DNA of 64,000 nt from Streptomyces inusitatus (GCF_014651115.1 NZ_BMWG01000002.1:62001-126000); one strand, 5' to 3'; shown: positions 50,343 through 59,749, counted from the first letter of the stretch. Program-made: numbers and translations. The notes: generated by a model not told the origin, from the sequence alone.

Positions 50343-51398
50343 TCAGACGGTCGCGGCGTCGATCACGAAGCGGTAGCGCACATCGCTCGTCAGGACCCGC
50401 TCGTAGGCCTCGTTGATCCGGTCCGCGCCGATCAGCTCGATCTCCGCGCCGATGCCGTGCTCGGCGCAGAAGTCCAGCATCTCCTGGGTCTGCCGGATGC
50501 CTCCGATGTTCGAGCCGATGAGGCCCTTGTTGCCGTTGATGAGGGAGAGCAGATTGAGCGAGACGGGGGCCTCCGGCGCGCCCACGTTCACCAGCGCGCC
50601 GCCCGCCCTGAGCAGACCGATGTAGTCGTCCAGCGGCAGCGGCGCGGAGACGGTGGAGACGATGAGGTCGAAGGTCCCGGCCAGCTCCTCGAAGGTCGCC
50701 GGGTCGCTGGTGGCGTAGAAGTGGTCGGCCCCCAGCCGCAGCCCGTCGTCCCGCTTGCGCAGGGACTGGCTGAGTACGGTCACCTCGGCCCCCATCGCGT
50801 GGGCGAGCTTGACCCCCATGTGGCCGAGGCCGCCGAGGCCGACGACGGCGACCTTCTTGCCGGGGCCCGTGCCCTGGCCCGCGAGCGGCGAGTAGAGGGT
50901 GATGCCCGCGCAGAGCAGGGGGGCCGCGGTGTCGAGCGGCAGCCCGTCGGGGATGCGCAGGGTGAAGGCCTCGTCCACGACGATGTGGCTCGCGTAGCCG
51001 CCGAGGGTCGGTTCGCCCTTCTTGTCGAGGTCGTTGTAGGTGCCGACGCTGCGGTCCAGGCAGAACTGCTCGTTCCCGGCGAGGCAGTTGGCGCACTCGC
51101 GGCAGGAGTCGATCATGCAGCCGACACCGGCGCGGTCGCCGACGGCGAACTTGGTGACACCGGGGCCGACCTCGGTGACGATGCCGGCGATCTCATGGCC
51201 GGGCACCATCGGGAAGATCGACTCACCCCAGCCCTCGCGGGCCTGGTGGATGTCGGAGTGGCAGATGCCGGAGAACTTGATCTCTATGAGGACGTCGTGA
51301 TCGCCCACCGGGCGGCGGGTGATCGTGGTGCGCTCCAGCGGCGCCCCGGAGGAGGGCACGGCGTAGGCGGAGACGGCCGAAGAGTCATAAGTGGTCAT
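50343..51398 (-). CDS. Zinc-dependent NAD(P)-dependent alcohol dehydrogenase
   Basis: A 351-residue medium-chain dehydrogenase from ATG 51398 (ATG 51416 is also in frame). The catalytic zinc ligands are in [10 protein letters not shown] and VPGHEIAG; the structural zinc cluster is [15 protein letters not shown]. The nucleotide site is [20 protein letters not shown]. It resembles YahK/CAD-like aldehyde reductases acting on a broad range of alcohols and aldehydes with NADP(H). Physiological substrate unknown. It reads leftward, separated from the L,D-transpeptidase upstream by a hairpin. Confidence 0.9.
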   Translation of the reverse strand: MTTYDSSAVSAYAVPSSGAPLERTTITRRPVGDHDVLIEIKFSGICHSDIHQAREGWGESIFPMVPGHEIAGIVTEVGPGVTKFAVGDRAGVGCMIDSCRECANCLAGNEQFCLDRSVGTYNDLDKKGEPTLGGYASHIVVDEAFTLRIPDGLPLDTAAPLLCAGITLYSPLAGQGTGPGKKVAVVGLGGLGHMGVKLAHAMGAEVTVLSQSLRKRDDGLRLGADHFYATSDPATFEELAGTFDLIVSTVSAPLPLDDYIGLLRAGGALVNVGAPEAPVSLNLLSLINGNKGLIGSNIGGIRQTQEMLDFCAEHGIGAEIELIGADRINEAYERVLTSDVRYRFVIDAATV

Positions 51399-51453
51399 GG
51401 AGCACAGTGTGGTCATCGGAGTGGGATCGGGCCAATGACTTCCGGGGACGACG

Positions 51454-51489
51454 GAAGGGCGGCGTCCCCGGCAGGGGACGCCGCCCTTC
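51454..51489 (-). terminator. Terminator of the L,D-transpeptidase gene
   Basis: Perfect 16-bp inverted repeat (51454-51469 and 51474-51489), 4-nt loop, 72 nt downstream of the transpeptidase stop on the minus strand. Confidence 0.8.
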
Positions 51490-51560
51490 GCTCACAGCGG
51501 TACGGAGAAACGGGTCCGGGCGGACGGATCAGGGAATCAACGGCCCGGCGGATCGGCCGC

Positions 51561-52823
51561 TCAGACCGCCGAGCCCGCCTTCCACTTCGACCAGTCCATG
51601 TTCCAGCCGTTGAGGCCGTTGTCCGGGGCGATGGTCTTGTCCTTGGAGTTCTTCACGATCACGACATCGCCGAGCAGCGAGTTGTCGAAGAACCAGGCGC
51701 CGGCCTTGTTGGGGTCGCCCGCGCCCTGGACGTCCTCCAGGCCGACACAGCCGTGGCTGGTGTTGGCGCTGCCGAAGATGCCCTTGCCCCAGTAGTTGCC
51801 GTGGATGAAGGTGCCGGAGGTGGACAGCCGCATGGCGTGCGGGACGTCCTTGATGTCGTACTCGCCCTTGCCGTCGGAGTCGGTGAAGCCGACGGTGGCG
51901 CCGTTCATCCGGGTCTCCTTGAACTTCTCGGAGATCACCATCTCACCGTTGTAGGTGGGGGTGGCCGGGGCTCCGGCGGAGATCGGGATGGTCTTGACCG
52001 TCTTGCCGTCCTGCTGGATCGTCATGGTCTTGGTGGCGGCGTCGACGGTGGAGACCTGGTTGCGGCCGATCTTGAAGGTGACCGTCTTCTGCTGGACGCC
52101 GACGACGCCGGGCGCGCCCTCGACCCCGTCCAGGGCGAGCTTCAGCGAGACGGTGGAGCCTTCCTTCCAGTACTGGTCGGGACGGAAGTCCAGGCGCTGC
52201 GAGTTGAACCAGTGACCGACGACCTCCTGGCCGCTGGTCGTGGAGACGGTGATGCCCTTCTGCACGTCCTTGCGGTTGGCGATGGGCTTGTTGAAGTTGA
52301 GCGACACCGGCATGCCGACACCGACGGTGGAGCCGTCCTCGGGGGTGAAGTTCCCGATGAAGCTGTTGTCCGGCGAGACGGTGGTGAAGGAGGAGTTCTC
52401 GTGGGCGGTCAGCCCGTCGGCGTCCTTGGCCGTGACATTCAGCTTGTACGCGGTGGAGCGCTCCAGCGCCGCATCGGGCGACCAGGTCTTCTTGTCCGCG
52501 GAGAGGGTGCCCTTGACGGCCGCGCCGTTCGCCGCGGTCATCTTGACCTCGGTGAGCGTCCCCTCACTGACGGCGACCTTCGCGGCGTTGTTGATGCTCG
52601 CGTTGGTCTCGCCGTTCTTCGGAGTGATGGATATTCGGGCGTCCGAGACCTTCTTCGCGGCCGCCGCGTCCACCTGGGCCTGGGTCTTCTTGGTGTCCCC
52701 GCCGCCCCCGGCGTTCTTCTCCCCGTCCCCGTCCCCGCCACCGCTACAGGCCGACAGCACCAGCACACTGCTGAGCACCGCTGACGCGGCCATGAGGGCC
52801 CTGCGCCGCTTGCTGTCCGTCAT
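51561..52823 (-). CDS. Lipoprotein L,D-transpeptidase (Ig-like and YkuD domains)
   Basis: 420 residues from ATG 52823, with GGAGAAG 6-8 nt ahead; ATG 52838 would add five residues. The N-terminus KRRRALMAASAVLSSVLVL ends in the lipobox LSAC, so the protein is exported and lipid-anchored. Two Ig-like beta domains (residues about 60-270, with SFIGNFTPEDGSTVGVGMPV) precede the YkuD catalytic domain: FIHGNYWGKGIFGSANTSHG with Cys in SHGCVGLE. It forms 3-3 cross-links in peptidoglycan and is a meropenem-class target. As I recall, it matches SCO4934. It is divergent from a small LAxTG protein. Confidence 0.93.
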   Translation of the reverse strand: MTDSKRRRALMAASAVLSSVLVLSACSGGGDGDGEKNAGGGGDTKKTQAQVDAAAAKKVSDARISITPKNGETNASINNAAKVAVSEGTLTEVKMTAANGAAVKGTLSADKKTWSPDAALERSTAYKLNVTAKDADGLTAHENSSFTTVSPDNSFIGNFTPEDGSTVGVGMPVSLNFNKPIANRKDVQKGITVSTTSGQEVVGHWFNSQRLDFRPDQYWKEGSTVSLKLALDGVEGAPGVVGVQQKTVTFKIGRNQVSTVDAATKTMTIQQDGKTVKTIPISAGAPATPTYNGEMVISEKFKETRMNGATVGFTDSDGKGEYDIKDVPHAMRLSTSGTFIHGNYWGKGIFGSANTSHGCVGLEDVQGAGDPNKAGAWFFDNSLLGDVVIVKNSKDKTIAPDNGLNGWNMDWSKWKAGSAV

Positions 52824-53109
52824 CACACGCTTCTCCATCGTCGCCGATTTCCCCTGGATTCCCCTGGACCGAACACTCTGTTCAACACCCATATCGGGCT
52901 TCCCGGTTCCTTTTCCCGAACGGATGTGGGGAACGCCACTCCCTCGGGCCCTACACCGGAGCAACCCTCGTACCCCACCATCTTTCCTGGGGCACTCCAC
53001 GCACTCGCGACCGGGCCCCTCGGGCCGTCCGGATTTCCTTTGACGTGTGCCTATCACTAGCATCTGCGCATCCGGTCAACTCAAGGACGCCTCAAGGGAG
53101 ATCGTGTCC

Positions 53110-53382
53110 GTGTCCGTCGCACGCCGACCGCTTCTGACCGCCATCGCCGCGGGAATCCTCCTCTGCGCGCTGTGGTTCGTACCCTCAGCGAACGCCTCGG
53201 CCGAGCCGGGTGTTGTGGAGAGACAGCAGACCAGCACGGAGACCGTGCCGCAAGATCTGAGGCTGGCCGATACCGGCAGCTTCGACACCACCCCGTATCT
53301 GCTCGGCGGCACCGCTTTCCTCGGTGTCGGCATCGGGTTCGTCACCTACGCGGTGCGCGGGCGAGGCGCTCTGCCGATGTGA
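53110..53382 (+). CDS. Small LAxTG sortase-substrate protein
   Basis: A 90-residue exported protein. GTG 53110 is 9 nt after GGGAG; GTG 53104 is an alternative. A signal peptide (RRPLLTAIAAGILLCALWFV to ANASA) is followed by a short polar region and LADTG near residue 58, then a hydrophobic helix (LLGGTAFLGVGIGFVTYAV) and a basic tail RGRGALPM. LAxTG plus helix plus basic tail is the class E sortase signal known from long chaplins. The exposed part would be only about 25 residues, so it may be an anchor fragment or small surface peptide. Confidence 0.75.
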   Translation: MSVARRPLLTAIAAGILLCALWFVPSANASAEPGVVERQQTSTETVPQDLRLADTGSFDTTPYLLGGTAFLGVGIGFVTYAVRGRGALPM

Positions 53383-53403
53383 CGCTTCCGCGCAGCGCAC
53401 AGA

Positions 53404-53443
53404 CCGATGGGCCGGCCCCGGCGAAAGGGGACCGGCCCATCGG
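53404..53443. terminator. Hairpin between the LAxTG gene and hutH
   Basis: Left arm 53404-53419 and right arm 53427-53443 pair with one bulge (CCGATGGGCCGG core perfect), between convergent stops. Confidence 0.7.
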
Positions 53444-53461
53444 CCGTGTACGGGCGGGCGT

Positions 53462-55012
53462 TCAGCCCAGCGGGCCGGTGACCCGCTCCACCGCCTCGAT
53501 CAGCCGTCCTTCGCGGACGAACACGGCGGCGGCCTCCAGGTCGGGGGCAAGGAAACGGTCGGGCCCGGGGCCCTGGACACCGGCCGCGCGCAGGGCGTCG
53601 ACGGCGGCCCGGGAGGCGGGCGCGGGGGTCAGTCCCCGGCGCAGCTCGACGGCGCGGGTGGCGGCGTACAGCTCGACGGCGATGATCCGGCCGAGCGCGT
53701 CGACGGCGGTGCGCAGTTTGCGGGCGGCCGACCAGCCCATCGACACATGGTCCTCCTGCATCGCGGAGGAGGGGATGGAGTCGACGGAGGCCGGGACGGC
53801 GAGCCGCTTCATCTCGCTGACCAGGGCGGCCTGGGTGTACTGAGCGATCATCAGGCCCGAGTCGACGCCGGGGTCGTCGGCGAGGAAGGGCGGCAGCCCG
53901 TGGCTGCGGTTCTTGTCGAGGAGCCGGTCGGTGCGGCGCTCGGCGATGGAGCCGAGGTCGGCGGCGACGATCGCGAGGAAGTCGAGGGCGTACGCGATCG
54001 GCGCGCCGTGGAAGTTGCCGTTGGACTCCACCCGGCCCTCGGCGGGGAGTACGACGGGGTTGTCGACGGCGGCGGCCAGTTCGCGCTCCGCGACCAGCCG
54101 GGCGTGGGCGAGGGTGTCCCGGCCCGCCCCGGCGACCTGGGGCGCGCAGCGCACCGAGTAGGCGTCCTGGACGCGGGGGGCCTCGTCCTGCTGGAAGTGG
54201 CCGACGAGCCCGGAGCCCTTGAGCACCGCGGCCATGTTGGCGGCGGAGACGCTCTGGCCGGGGTGGGGGCGGATGGCGTGCAGTTCGGGGGCGAGGACCT
54301 TGTCGGTGCCGAGGAGGGCTTCGAGACTGAGCGCGGCGGTGATGTCGGCGCTGACGTAGAGCCGCTGGAGGTCGTCGAGGGCCATCAGCAGCATGCCGAG
54401 CATGCCGTCGGTGCCGTTGAGGAGGGCCAGGCCCTCCTTCTCTCGCAGTTCGACCGGTGCGATGCCGTGCTCGGCGAGCAGTTCGCCCGCGGGGCGCGTC
54501 CGCCCGTCGGGGCCTTCGGCGTCGCCCTCGCCCATGAGGGTCAGGGCGCAGTGGGAGAGGGGTGCGAGATCGCCCGAGCAGCCGAGGGAGCCGTACTCGT
54601 GGACGACGGGGGTGATCCCGGCGTTGAGCACGTCGGCCATGGTCTGGGCGACCTCGGGGCGTACGCCGGTGTGTCCGGAGCAGACGGTCTTGAGCCGGAG
54701 GAACATCAGCGCGCGGACGACTTCGCGTTCGACGCGCGGTCCCATGCCGGCCGCGTGGGAGCGCACGATATTGCGCTGGAGTCTGCCGCGCAGCTCCTGG
54801 CCGATGTGCCGGCTGGCGAGCGCCCCGAAGCCGGTGGAGACGCCGTAGACGGGCTCGGGCCTGGCGGCGAGCGCGTCCACGATGGAGCGGGCGGCGGCGA
54901 GGGCGGTGCGGGCGTCGTCGGAGAGTTCGACGCGGGCGTTCTCGCGGGCCACGGCGATGACATCGGCTGCGGTGGCGCCGGAGGTCCCCACCACGACTGT
55001 ATGCATATCCAT
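53462..55012 (-). CDS. hutH: Histidine ammonia-lyase
   Basis: A 516-residue enzyme (514 if the second ATG at 55006 is used) that deaminates histidine to urocanate, the first step of histidine catabolism, in the cytoplasm. The aromatic ammonia-lyase plan is complete: YGVSTGFGALASRHI near residue 55, the MIO prosthetic-group region EYGSLGCSGDLAPLSHC, and NGTDGMLGMLLMALDDL. The MIO tripeptide is read as Cys-Ser-Gly instead of the usual Ala-Ser-Gly. RSHAAGMGPRVEREVVRAL and SSAMQEDHVSMGWSAARKL are further conserved blocks. It is alone, without other hut genes here. Confidence 0.95.
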   Translation of the reverse strand: MDMHTVVVGTSGATAADVIAVARENARVELSDDARTALAAARSIVDALAARPEPVYGVSTGFGALASRHIGQELRGRLQRNIVRSHAAGMGPRVEREVVRALMFLRLKTVCSGHTGVRPEVAQTMADVLNAGITPVVHEYGSLGCSGDLAPLSHCALTLMGEGDAEGPDGRTRPAGELLAEHGIAPVELREKEGLALLNGTDGMLGMLLMALDDLQRLYVSADITAALSLEALLGTDKVLAPELHAIRPHPGQSVSAANMAAVLKGSGLVGHFQQDEAPRVQDAYSVRCAPQVAGAGRDTLAHARLVAERELAAAVDNPVVLPAEGRVESNGNFHGAPIAYALDFLAIVAADLGSIAERRTDRLLDKNRSHGLPPFLADDPGVDSGLMIAQYTQAALVSEMKRLAVPASVDSIPSSAMQEDHVSMGWSAARKLRTAVDALGRIIAVELYAATRAVELRRGLTPAPASRAAVDALRAAGVQGPGPDRFLAPDLEAAAVFVREGRLIEAVERVTGPLG

Positions 55013-55089
55013 ATTCAGCAGCGTACGGATTGAATTGCCGCATGTCATCAGGGGCGGTGGGGGCACCCGCCCGTGTCCCGGGCCGATCC

Positions 55090-56307
55090 TCAGGGCTCGC
55101 TCCAGGGCTCCGGCGGGTCCTCGTCGGGGGGTACGCCGCGGAAGGCGCGGCGCTCCTGCTGGGGGTGGCGGGGCGGGGTGTCGGCGAGGCGGAGAACGGT
55201 TCCGTCGCGGCCCGCGACGACGGGCCTCGGGGAGCGGGCGGCCTTGGCCCGGTACTGGGCGGCGTCCGCGAGGCGGAAGAGGCGGCGGGCGGTGCGGACC
55301 TGGCCGATCGGGTCGCCGGTGGAGGCGACTCCGCAGGCCACGCCCTCGCCGAGTTCCAATTCCGCCGCCCGCAGACAGAGTTCGGCGGCGACCTCGACCA
55401 CCTCGTCCGCGCCGGGGCCGACGGAGAGCAGACAGAATTCGTCGCCGCCGAGCCGGGCGGCGAGCGCGCCGGGCAGCATCGCGCCGCAGAGCGAGAGGAC
55501 CGAGCCGAACCGTTCCAGCAGCCGGTCGCCGACGGCGTGGCCATGGGTGTCGTTGACCTGTTTGAGGCCGTTGAGGTCGCAGACGACGAGGCTGACGACG
55601 GAGCCGTCGGCACGGTGGCGCTCCAGGGCCTCGTCCAGTCTCATGTCGACGGCGCGGCGGTTGGCGAGGCCGGTGAGGGGGTCGGTGAAGGCGAGTCTGC
55701 GGACCTCTTCGAGGCGCTCGGTCTGGGCGATGCCGGAGGCGACGACGGAGGCGAGGACGGTGGCGAAGTCGGCGTCCTCGCGGTCGAAGACGGGCGCGCC
55801 GAGGGGGCGGGCGACATACAGCTCCCCCCAGGCCCTGCCGTGCAGCACGATCGGGGCCACCACACAGCATCCGCGCCGCCGCCGCAGGAGTCCGGCGATC
55901 CGCCCGCCGGGCGGTGCGGAGGGGTGCCGGTACGCGGGCGGTCCCGCGACCGCCCCACCGGGGACCGGGTCCGGATCCGGCGGGGGCGGGACGGACTCGA
56001 CCCAGGCGTCGGGTTCGCCGCCGCCCGCCCACTGCTCGTGGAGGAACTCCGTGATCTCGGGGAAGCGATTGACGGGGTAGGTCTCCGACTCGGGGAACTC
56101 CTCCTCGCCCGGAGCCCGTTCGCCCGCGTTCACCAGCACCTTCAGCCGTCCCAGCTCCCGTTCCCACACGGAGAGCGCGGCGAAGGACCCGGAGAGCGCG
56201 GAGCACGCCCCGAGCGCAGCGGCCCGCCAGAACTCGCGCGGGTTCTGCGCCGCCGCCATCGCCTGGGACAGTGCCACCACGGCCCGCAGCCGCCGATCCT
56301 CAGCCAT
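55090..56307 (-). CDS. GAF-GGDEF diguanylate cyclase
   Basis: 405 residues. The N-terminal 200 residues look GAF-like (CCVVAPIVLHGRAWGELYVA). The GGDEF domain follows: LAFTDPLTGLANRRAVDMRL, VCDLNGLKQVNDTHGHAVGD, and the active loop RLGGDEFCLLSVG, which is canonical, so c-di-GMP synthesis is expected. The position five residues before GGDEF does not read RxxD, so product inhibition through an I-site appears absent. c-di-GMP holds Streptomyces in vegetative growth by dimerising BldD. It is leftward, between hutH and an enoyl-CoA hydratase. Confidence 0.9.
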   Translation of the reverse strand: MAEDRRLRAVVALSQAMAAAQNPREFWRAAALGACSALSGSFAALSVWERELGRLKVLVNAGERAPGEEEFPESETYPVNRFPEITEFLHEQWAGGGEPDAWVESVPPPPDPDPVPGGAVAGPPAYRHPSAPPGGRIAGLLRRRRGCCVVAPIVLHGRAWGELYVARPLGAPVFDREDADFATVLASVVASGIAQTERLEEVRRLAFTDPLTGLANRRAVDMRLDEALERHRADGSVVSLVVCDLNGLKQVNDTHGHAVGDRLLERFGSVLSLCGAMLPGALAARLGGDEFCLLSVGPGADEVVEVAAELCLRAAELELGEGVACGVASTGDPIGQVRTARRLFRLADAAQYRAKAARSPRPVVAGRDGTVLRLADTPPRHPQQERRAFRGVPPDEDPPEPWSEP

Positions 56308-56383
56308 CCCCCCACCTTAGGGAGGTTTGGGAGGTTTTGATCAGTCGGCGTGATTCCGGGCCGCTCTCGGGGCTCCCTCCGGG

Positions 56384-57229
56384 TCACTCTACGGGCCACC
56401 GGGGCTTCCGCTTCTCGTTGAAGGCGGCGACCCCTTCCACCCGGTCCCCGGAGAAGGCGACCACCCGCCAGGCGGCGTCCTCCACCTCAAGACCGGCCCG
56501 CAGATCGAGCCCCTGCCCCAGCCGGAGGGCCTTCTTGGCGGCGCGCAGCCCCACGGGCGAGTTCTCGGCGATCCGGGCGGCGAGGGCCAGCGCCTCGCCC
56601 CGGGCGTCGCCGCCGTCGGCGAGCAGGTCGACCAGTCCCAACTCCCGGGCCTCGGCCGCCGCCACCCGCCGCGCCGTGAAGACCAGCTCGGCCGCCCGCG
56701 CCGCGCCGACCCTGCGCGGCAGCAGCTGGGTGCCGCCGCCCGCGGGGATCACCCCGACGGAGACCTCGGGCAGTCCGACCACGGCGGTGTCGTCGGCGAC
56801 GATCAGATCGCAGGACAGCGCCAGTTCGTAGCCGCCGCCGAGCGCGTAGCCGTGGACGGCGGCGACGGTCGGCATGGGCAGCTCCAGCACCCCTGTGTAG
56901 GCGGCGCGGGCGGTGGGCCGCTGGCGCACCAGCTCGGCGTCGGTGAGGGAGTTGCGCTCCTTGAGGTCGGCCCCGACACAGAAGGCGCGGTCGTTCGAGG
57001 AGGTGAGCACCGTGACCCGGACCCCCGGATCGGCCGCCAGCGCGGCACAGGCCCCGGCGAGCGAGCGGGCCAGCGCGGTGGAGACGGCGTTCATCGCGCC
57101 CGGCCGGTCGAGCACCAGCTCGGCGACGCGGCCGTCGAAGCGGACGAGCACATGCTCGCCGAACCGCCGCTCAGAACCGGGGGCGAACCGGCCCTCGGAG
57201 CCGTACGAGCGCTGTTCGGATTCGGACAT
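56384..57229 (-). CDS. Enoyl-CoA hydratase/isomerase family protein
   Basis: A 281-residue crotonase-fold enzyme. The oxyanion hole is formed by NDRAFCVGADLKERNSL and VAAVHGYALGGGYELALSCD; VIPAGGGTQLLPRRVG precedes the C-terminal helix with AFNEKRKPRW at the end. A catalytic glutamate is expected in LPEVSVGVIPAGG (Glu present). It should hydrate trans-2-enoyl-CoA in beta-oxidation or act as an isomerase. Start ATG 57229. Leftward, adjacent to cya; the pair is conserved in Streptomyces as I recall. Confidence 0.9.
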   Translation of the reverse strand: MSESEQRSYGSEGRFAPGSERRFGEHVLVRFDGRVAELVLDRPGAMNAVSTALARSLAGACAALAADPGVRVTVLTSSNDRAFCVGADLKERNSLTDAELVRQRPTARAAYTGVLELPMPTVAAVHGYALGGGYELALSCDLIVADDTAVVGLPEVSVGVIPAGGGTQLLPRRVGAARAAELVFTARRVAAAEARELGLVDLLADGGDARGEALALAARIAENSPVGLRAAKKALRLGQGLDLRAGLEVEDAAWRVVAFSGDRVEGVAAFNEKRKPRWPVE

Positions 57230-57312
57230 GAGACACCCTCCCGGTTAACGACGGTTCACCGGATCATAGGCCCGCGCGATCAGGGGCCCAAGGGGTTCAT
57301 GAGGGAGGTGCG

Positions 57313-58506
57313 TCAGTGCCTGCGCGACAGCAGCCAGGGCTCCACCACGCCGAGCCCCCGCACGGGCCGCTGCCACATGGGCTGGAGCGCGAAGCGGTAC
57401 GAGGGGGCGGGCTCGCCCTCCTTCTCGGCCGCCGCGGCCTCCTCGGCGGCCTCCGCCTCGGAGGTGGGGGCTTCCCCGGTGCGGATCAGCTCCTCCGCGA
57501 AGGCCCCGTCCACCAGCACGGCGTCCTTGGGGGCTATCGAGGTGAGCCGGCTGGCCAGATTCACCGTGGTGCCGAAGACATCGCCCATGCGCGTGGTGAC
57601 GGTGCCGAAGGCGATGCCCACCCGCAGCGCGGGCATGGTCTCGTCCTGGGTCATCGCGTCGATCAGCCGGAGCGCGATCTCGGAGGCGGTGGCCGCGTCG
57701 TCCGCCGCGTACAGCACCTCGTCGCCGAGGGTCTTGATCAGCCGCCCGCCGTGCGCGGCCACGAGGTCGGCGGAGGTGGTCTCGAAGGCCTCGACCAGCT
57801 CGCCCAGTTCCTCCTCCTCCAGCCGGCGTGTCAGCCGGGTGAAGCCGACCAGGTCGGCGAAGCCCACCGCGAGTCTGCGGTCGACCATCTCCTCGTCGTC
57901 GGCCGCCTGCACCACCCGGCCGGTGGCCGCCGCGAGCTGTCTGCGCCAGACGTAGCGCAGAAACTCCTCCAGCTCGGGCAGGAGCAGCTCGATCAGCGGG
58001 TACGTGACCTCCGTACGCGTCATCCCCGGCTCGGGCGGCTCGGTCAGCCCCTCCAGGAACGAGTCGATCTGCCACTCGGCCAGCCGGGCGGTGGTCTGGC
58101 CGGTGGAGCGGGCCACCTGGATCGCCATGGGCTCGCTCAGCAGCCCCGCCTCCACCAGACCGGCGAGCCGGCGCAGCGCGAGGACGTCGGCCTCGGTGAG
58201 CGCCTTGGCCTGGCCGATGTCGGCGAAGCCCATCGCCCGCCAGAAGCGGGAGGCCAGCTCCATGGAGACACCGGCGGTACGGGCGGCCTGAAAGGGGGTG
58301 TAGCGGCGGTCCGCGCCGAGGATCAGCGCCTCCAGCCGGATGGCGAGGGGGTCGTCGGTCGGCTCGGCGGTGTGGTCGACGGCGTGGTGCGGCGTCGGAT
58401 GCACCGAACTCGGCTGCGCCGGGGCCGGGGGCGCCGACGGAGCCGGGGGCACCGACGGCCCGGCCGCCGGGCCGGACGCGCCGGAAGTGGTGTCGTCGCC
58501 GGTCAC
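57313..58506 (-). CDS. cya: Class III adenylate cyclase
   Basis: 397 residues. The N-terminal half is a Pro/Ser-rich leader and a helical region (MELASRFWRAMGFADIGQ, ALRRLAGLVEAGLLSEPMA) that looks HTH-like. The C-terminal cyclase domain has VGFADLVGFTRLTRRLEEEE with the metal-binding aspartate, GGRLIKTLGDEVLYAADDA with the adenine-selecting lysine and second metal aspartate, and MGDVFGTTVNLASRLT with the transition-state asparagine and arginine. It makes cAMP from ATP; in S. coelicolor Cya is needed for germination and normal growth. No membrane segment. Leftward, upstream of enoyl-CoA hydratase. Confidence 0.9.
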   Translation of the reverse strand: MTGDDTTSGASGPAAGPSVPPAPSAPPAPAQPSSVHPTPHHAVDHTAEPTDDPLAIRLEALILGADRRYTPFQAARTAGVSMELASRFWRAMGFADIGQAKALTEADVLALRRLAGLVEAGLLSEPMAIQVARSTGQTTARLAEWQIDSFLEGLTEPPEPGMTRTEVTYPLIELLLPELEEFLRYVWRRQLAAATGRVVQAADDEEMVDRRLAVGFADLVGFTRLTRRLEEEELGELVEAFETTSADLVAAHGGRLIKTLGDEVLYAADDAATASEIALRLIDAMTQDETMPALRVGIAFGTVTTRMGDVFGTTVNLASRLTSIAPKDAVLVDGAFAEELIRTGEAPTSEAEAAEEAAAAEKEGEPAPSYRFALQPMWQRPVRGLGVVEPWLLSRRH

Positions 58507-58651
58507 CAGCCGCCTCCTGCCCGTTCCGTGCGCACTGTCCTGCCGTTCTGGATCTATCTCTCGACCGCCTCAACGATACGACAGGTGTGCCCTGGCTCAC
58601 GTCCCCGTGACGGTCCGGGTTCATCCGGCGGCCGGTGTCCCGGCGGGCGGC

Positions 58652-59506
58652 TCAGCCGGCGGGCCGCAGATGAACGATGTCCCCTGCACCGATCGACTGC
58701 CGTCCCCCGTCCGCCAGGGCCAGCACCAGCCGCCCGTCGCCGTCCAGCGCGACCGCCTCGCCGGTCACCGAGCGCCCGCCGGGCAGCTCCGCCCGCACCC
58801 GGCGGCCCAGCGTCGCGCAGCCCGCCGCGTAGGCGGGCTGGACCTGGGAGAGCACCGGGTCGCCCGCCGCCTCCCGCCACTGTCCGTACCACTGCTCCAG
58901 GGAGCGCAGCACCGCCCTCAGCAGCGGGTCGCGGTCGGTGGAGACCGCCCCGGCCAGGGCGATCGAGCCCGCCGCGGGCACCGGCAGCTCATCGGCGCGG
59001 AGGGTGACATTGATGCCGATGCCCACCACCACCGAGCCGTCGTCCGCCCGCTCGGCGAGGACGCCGCCCGCCTTGCGCTCCTCGCCGTCAACCTTCACCA
59101 GCAGGTCGTTGGGCCATTTGAGGGATGTGTCGACGCCCGCGGAGCGGCTGAGTCCGGTGGCGGCGGCGACCCCGGCGAGCAGCGGCAGCCAGCCCCAGCG
59201 CTCGACGGGCACCCCGGGGCCGGGCCGCAGCACCACGGAGAGGAAGATCCCCGAGCGGGGCGGGGCGGTCCAGCTCCGGTCGAGCCGGCCCCGGCCGGCG
59301 GTCTGCTCCTCGGCGACGAGGACCGCGCCCTCGGCGAGCGGGGTCCGGCGCACCAGGTCGGAGTTGGTGGACCCGGTCGCGGTCACGACGTCGAAGGAGG
59401 TCCACAGACCCCCGGGGCGGATCAGGGCGCGGCGGAGCATCGCGGTGTTCAGGGGCGGCCGGTCCAGGTCGGACCAGCGGCCGGGGGGCGCATTCTCTGG
59501 CGTCAT
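58652..59506 (-). CDS. birA: Biotin--[acetyl-CoA-carboxylase] ligase
   Basis: A 284-residue biotin protein ligase that attaches biotin to the carboxyl carrier lysine of acyl-CoA carboxylases. Motifs: VTATGSTNSDLVRR, AEEQTAGRGRLDRSWTAP (the GRGR biotin/AMP loop), SLKWPNDLLV, KAGGVLAE and GIGINVTL. There is no N-terminal HTH, so it is the catalytic-only type and not a repressor. Its position, divergent from pccB with shared upstream DNA and next to the carboxylase genes it serves, is functionally coherent. ATG 59506 is the natural start. Confidence 0.94.
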   Translation of the reverse strand: MTPENAPPGRWSDLDRPPLNTAMLRRALIRPGGLWTSFDVVTATGSTNSDLVRRTPLAEGAVLVAEEQTAGRGRLDRSWTAPPRSGIFLSVVLRPGPGVPVERWGWLPLLAGVAAATGLSRSAGVDTSLKWPNDLLVKVDGEERKAGGVLAERADDGSVVVGIGINVTLRADELPVPAAGSIALAGAVSTDRDPLLRAVLRSLEQWYGQWREAAGDPVLSQVQPAYAAGCATLGRRVRAELPGGRSVTGEAVALDGDGRLVLALADGGRQSIGAGDIVHLRPAG

Positions 59507-59546
59507 GCAAGCCAGGTTAGGTGTGGCAAACGCCGCACTGCCGAAC

Positions 59547-59564
59547 CGTATCCACGCCGATACG
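59547..59564. promoter_or_regulatory. Inverted repeat in the birA-pccB divergent region
   Basis: CGTATC (59547-59552) and GATACG (59559-59564) are exact complements with a 6-nt spacer, in a position where one regulator could act on both genes. TACGCT following it may be part of a -10 box for pccB. Confidence 0.4.
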
Positions 59565-59749
59565 CTACGAGTCGGTAGCCCACCGGCCCAGCTCTCACCG
59601 GGCGGACGAGAAGCCCTGCTCCGGCGAGCCGTGCCGGCACCCGCCGTGCCACGCCATGCCATGCCGCCATGTCACGCCACGCCACCGAGCCGGCCGCGCA
59701 GCCGCTCAGCCGTCTCGGGCGGCCGACCAGCCAGGGGAGCCGCATCCCG

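Noticed and set aside
53462..56206. HutH extended upstream to 914 codons
   Set aside because: The extra N-terminus is a shadow of the GGDEF gene; the natural start is at 55012.
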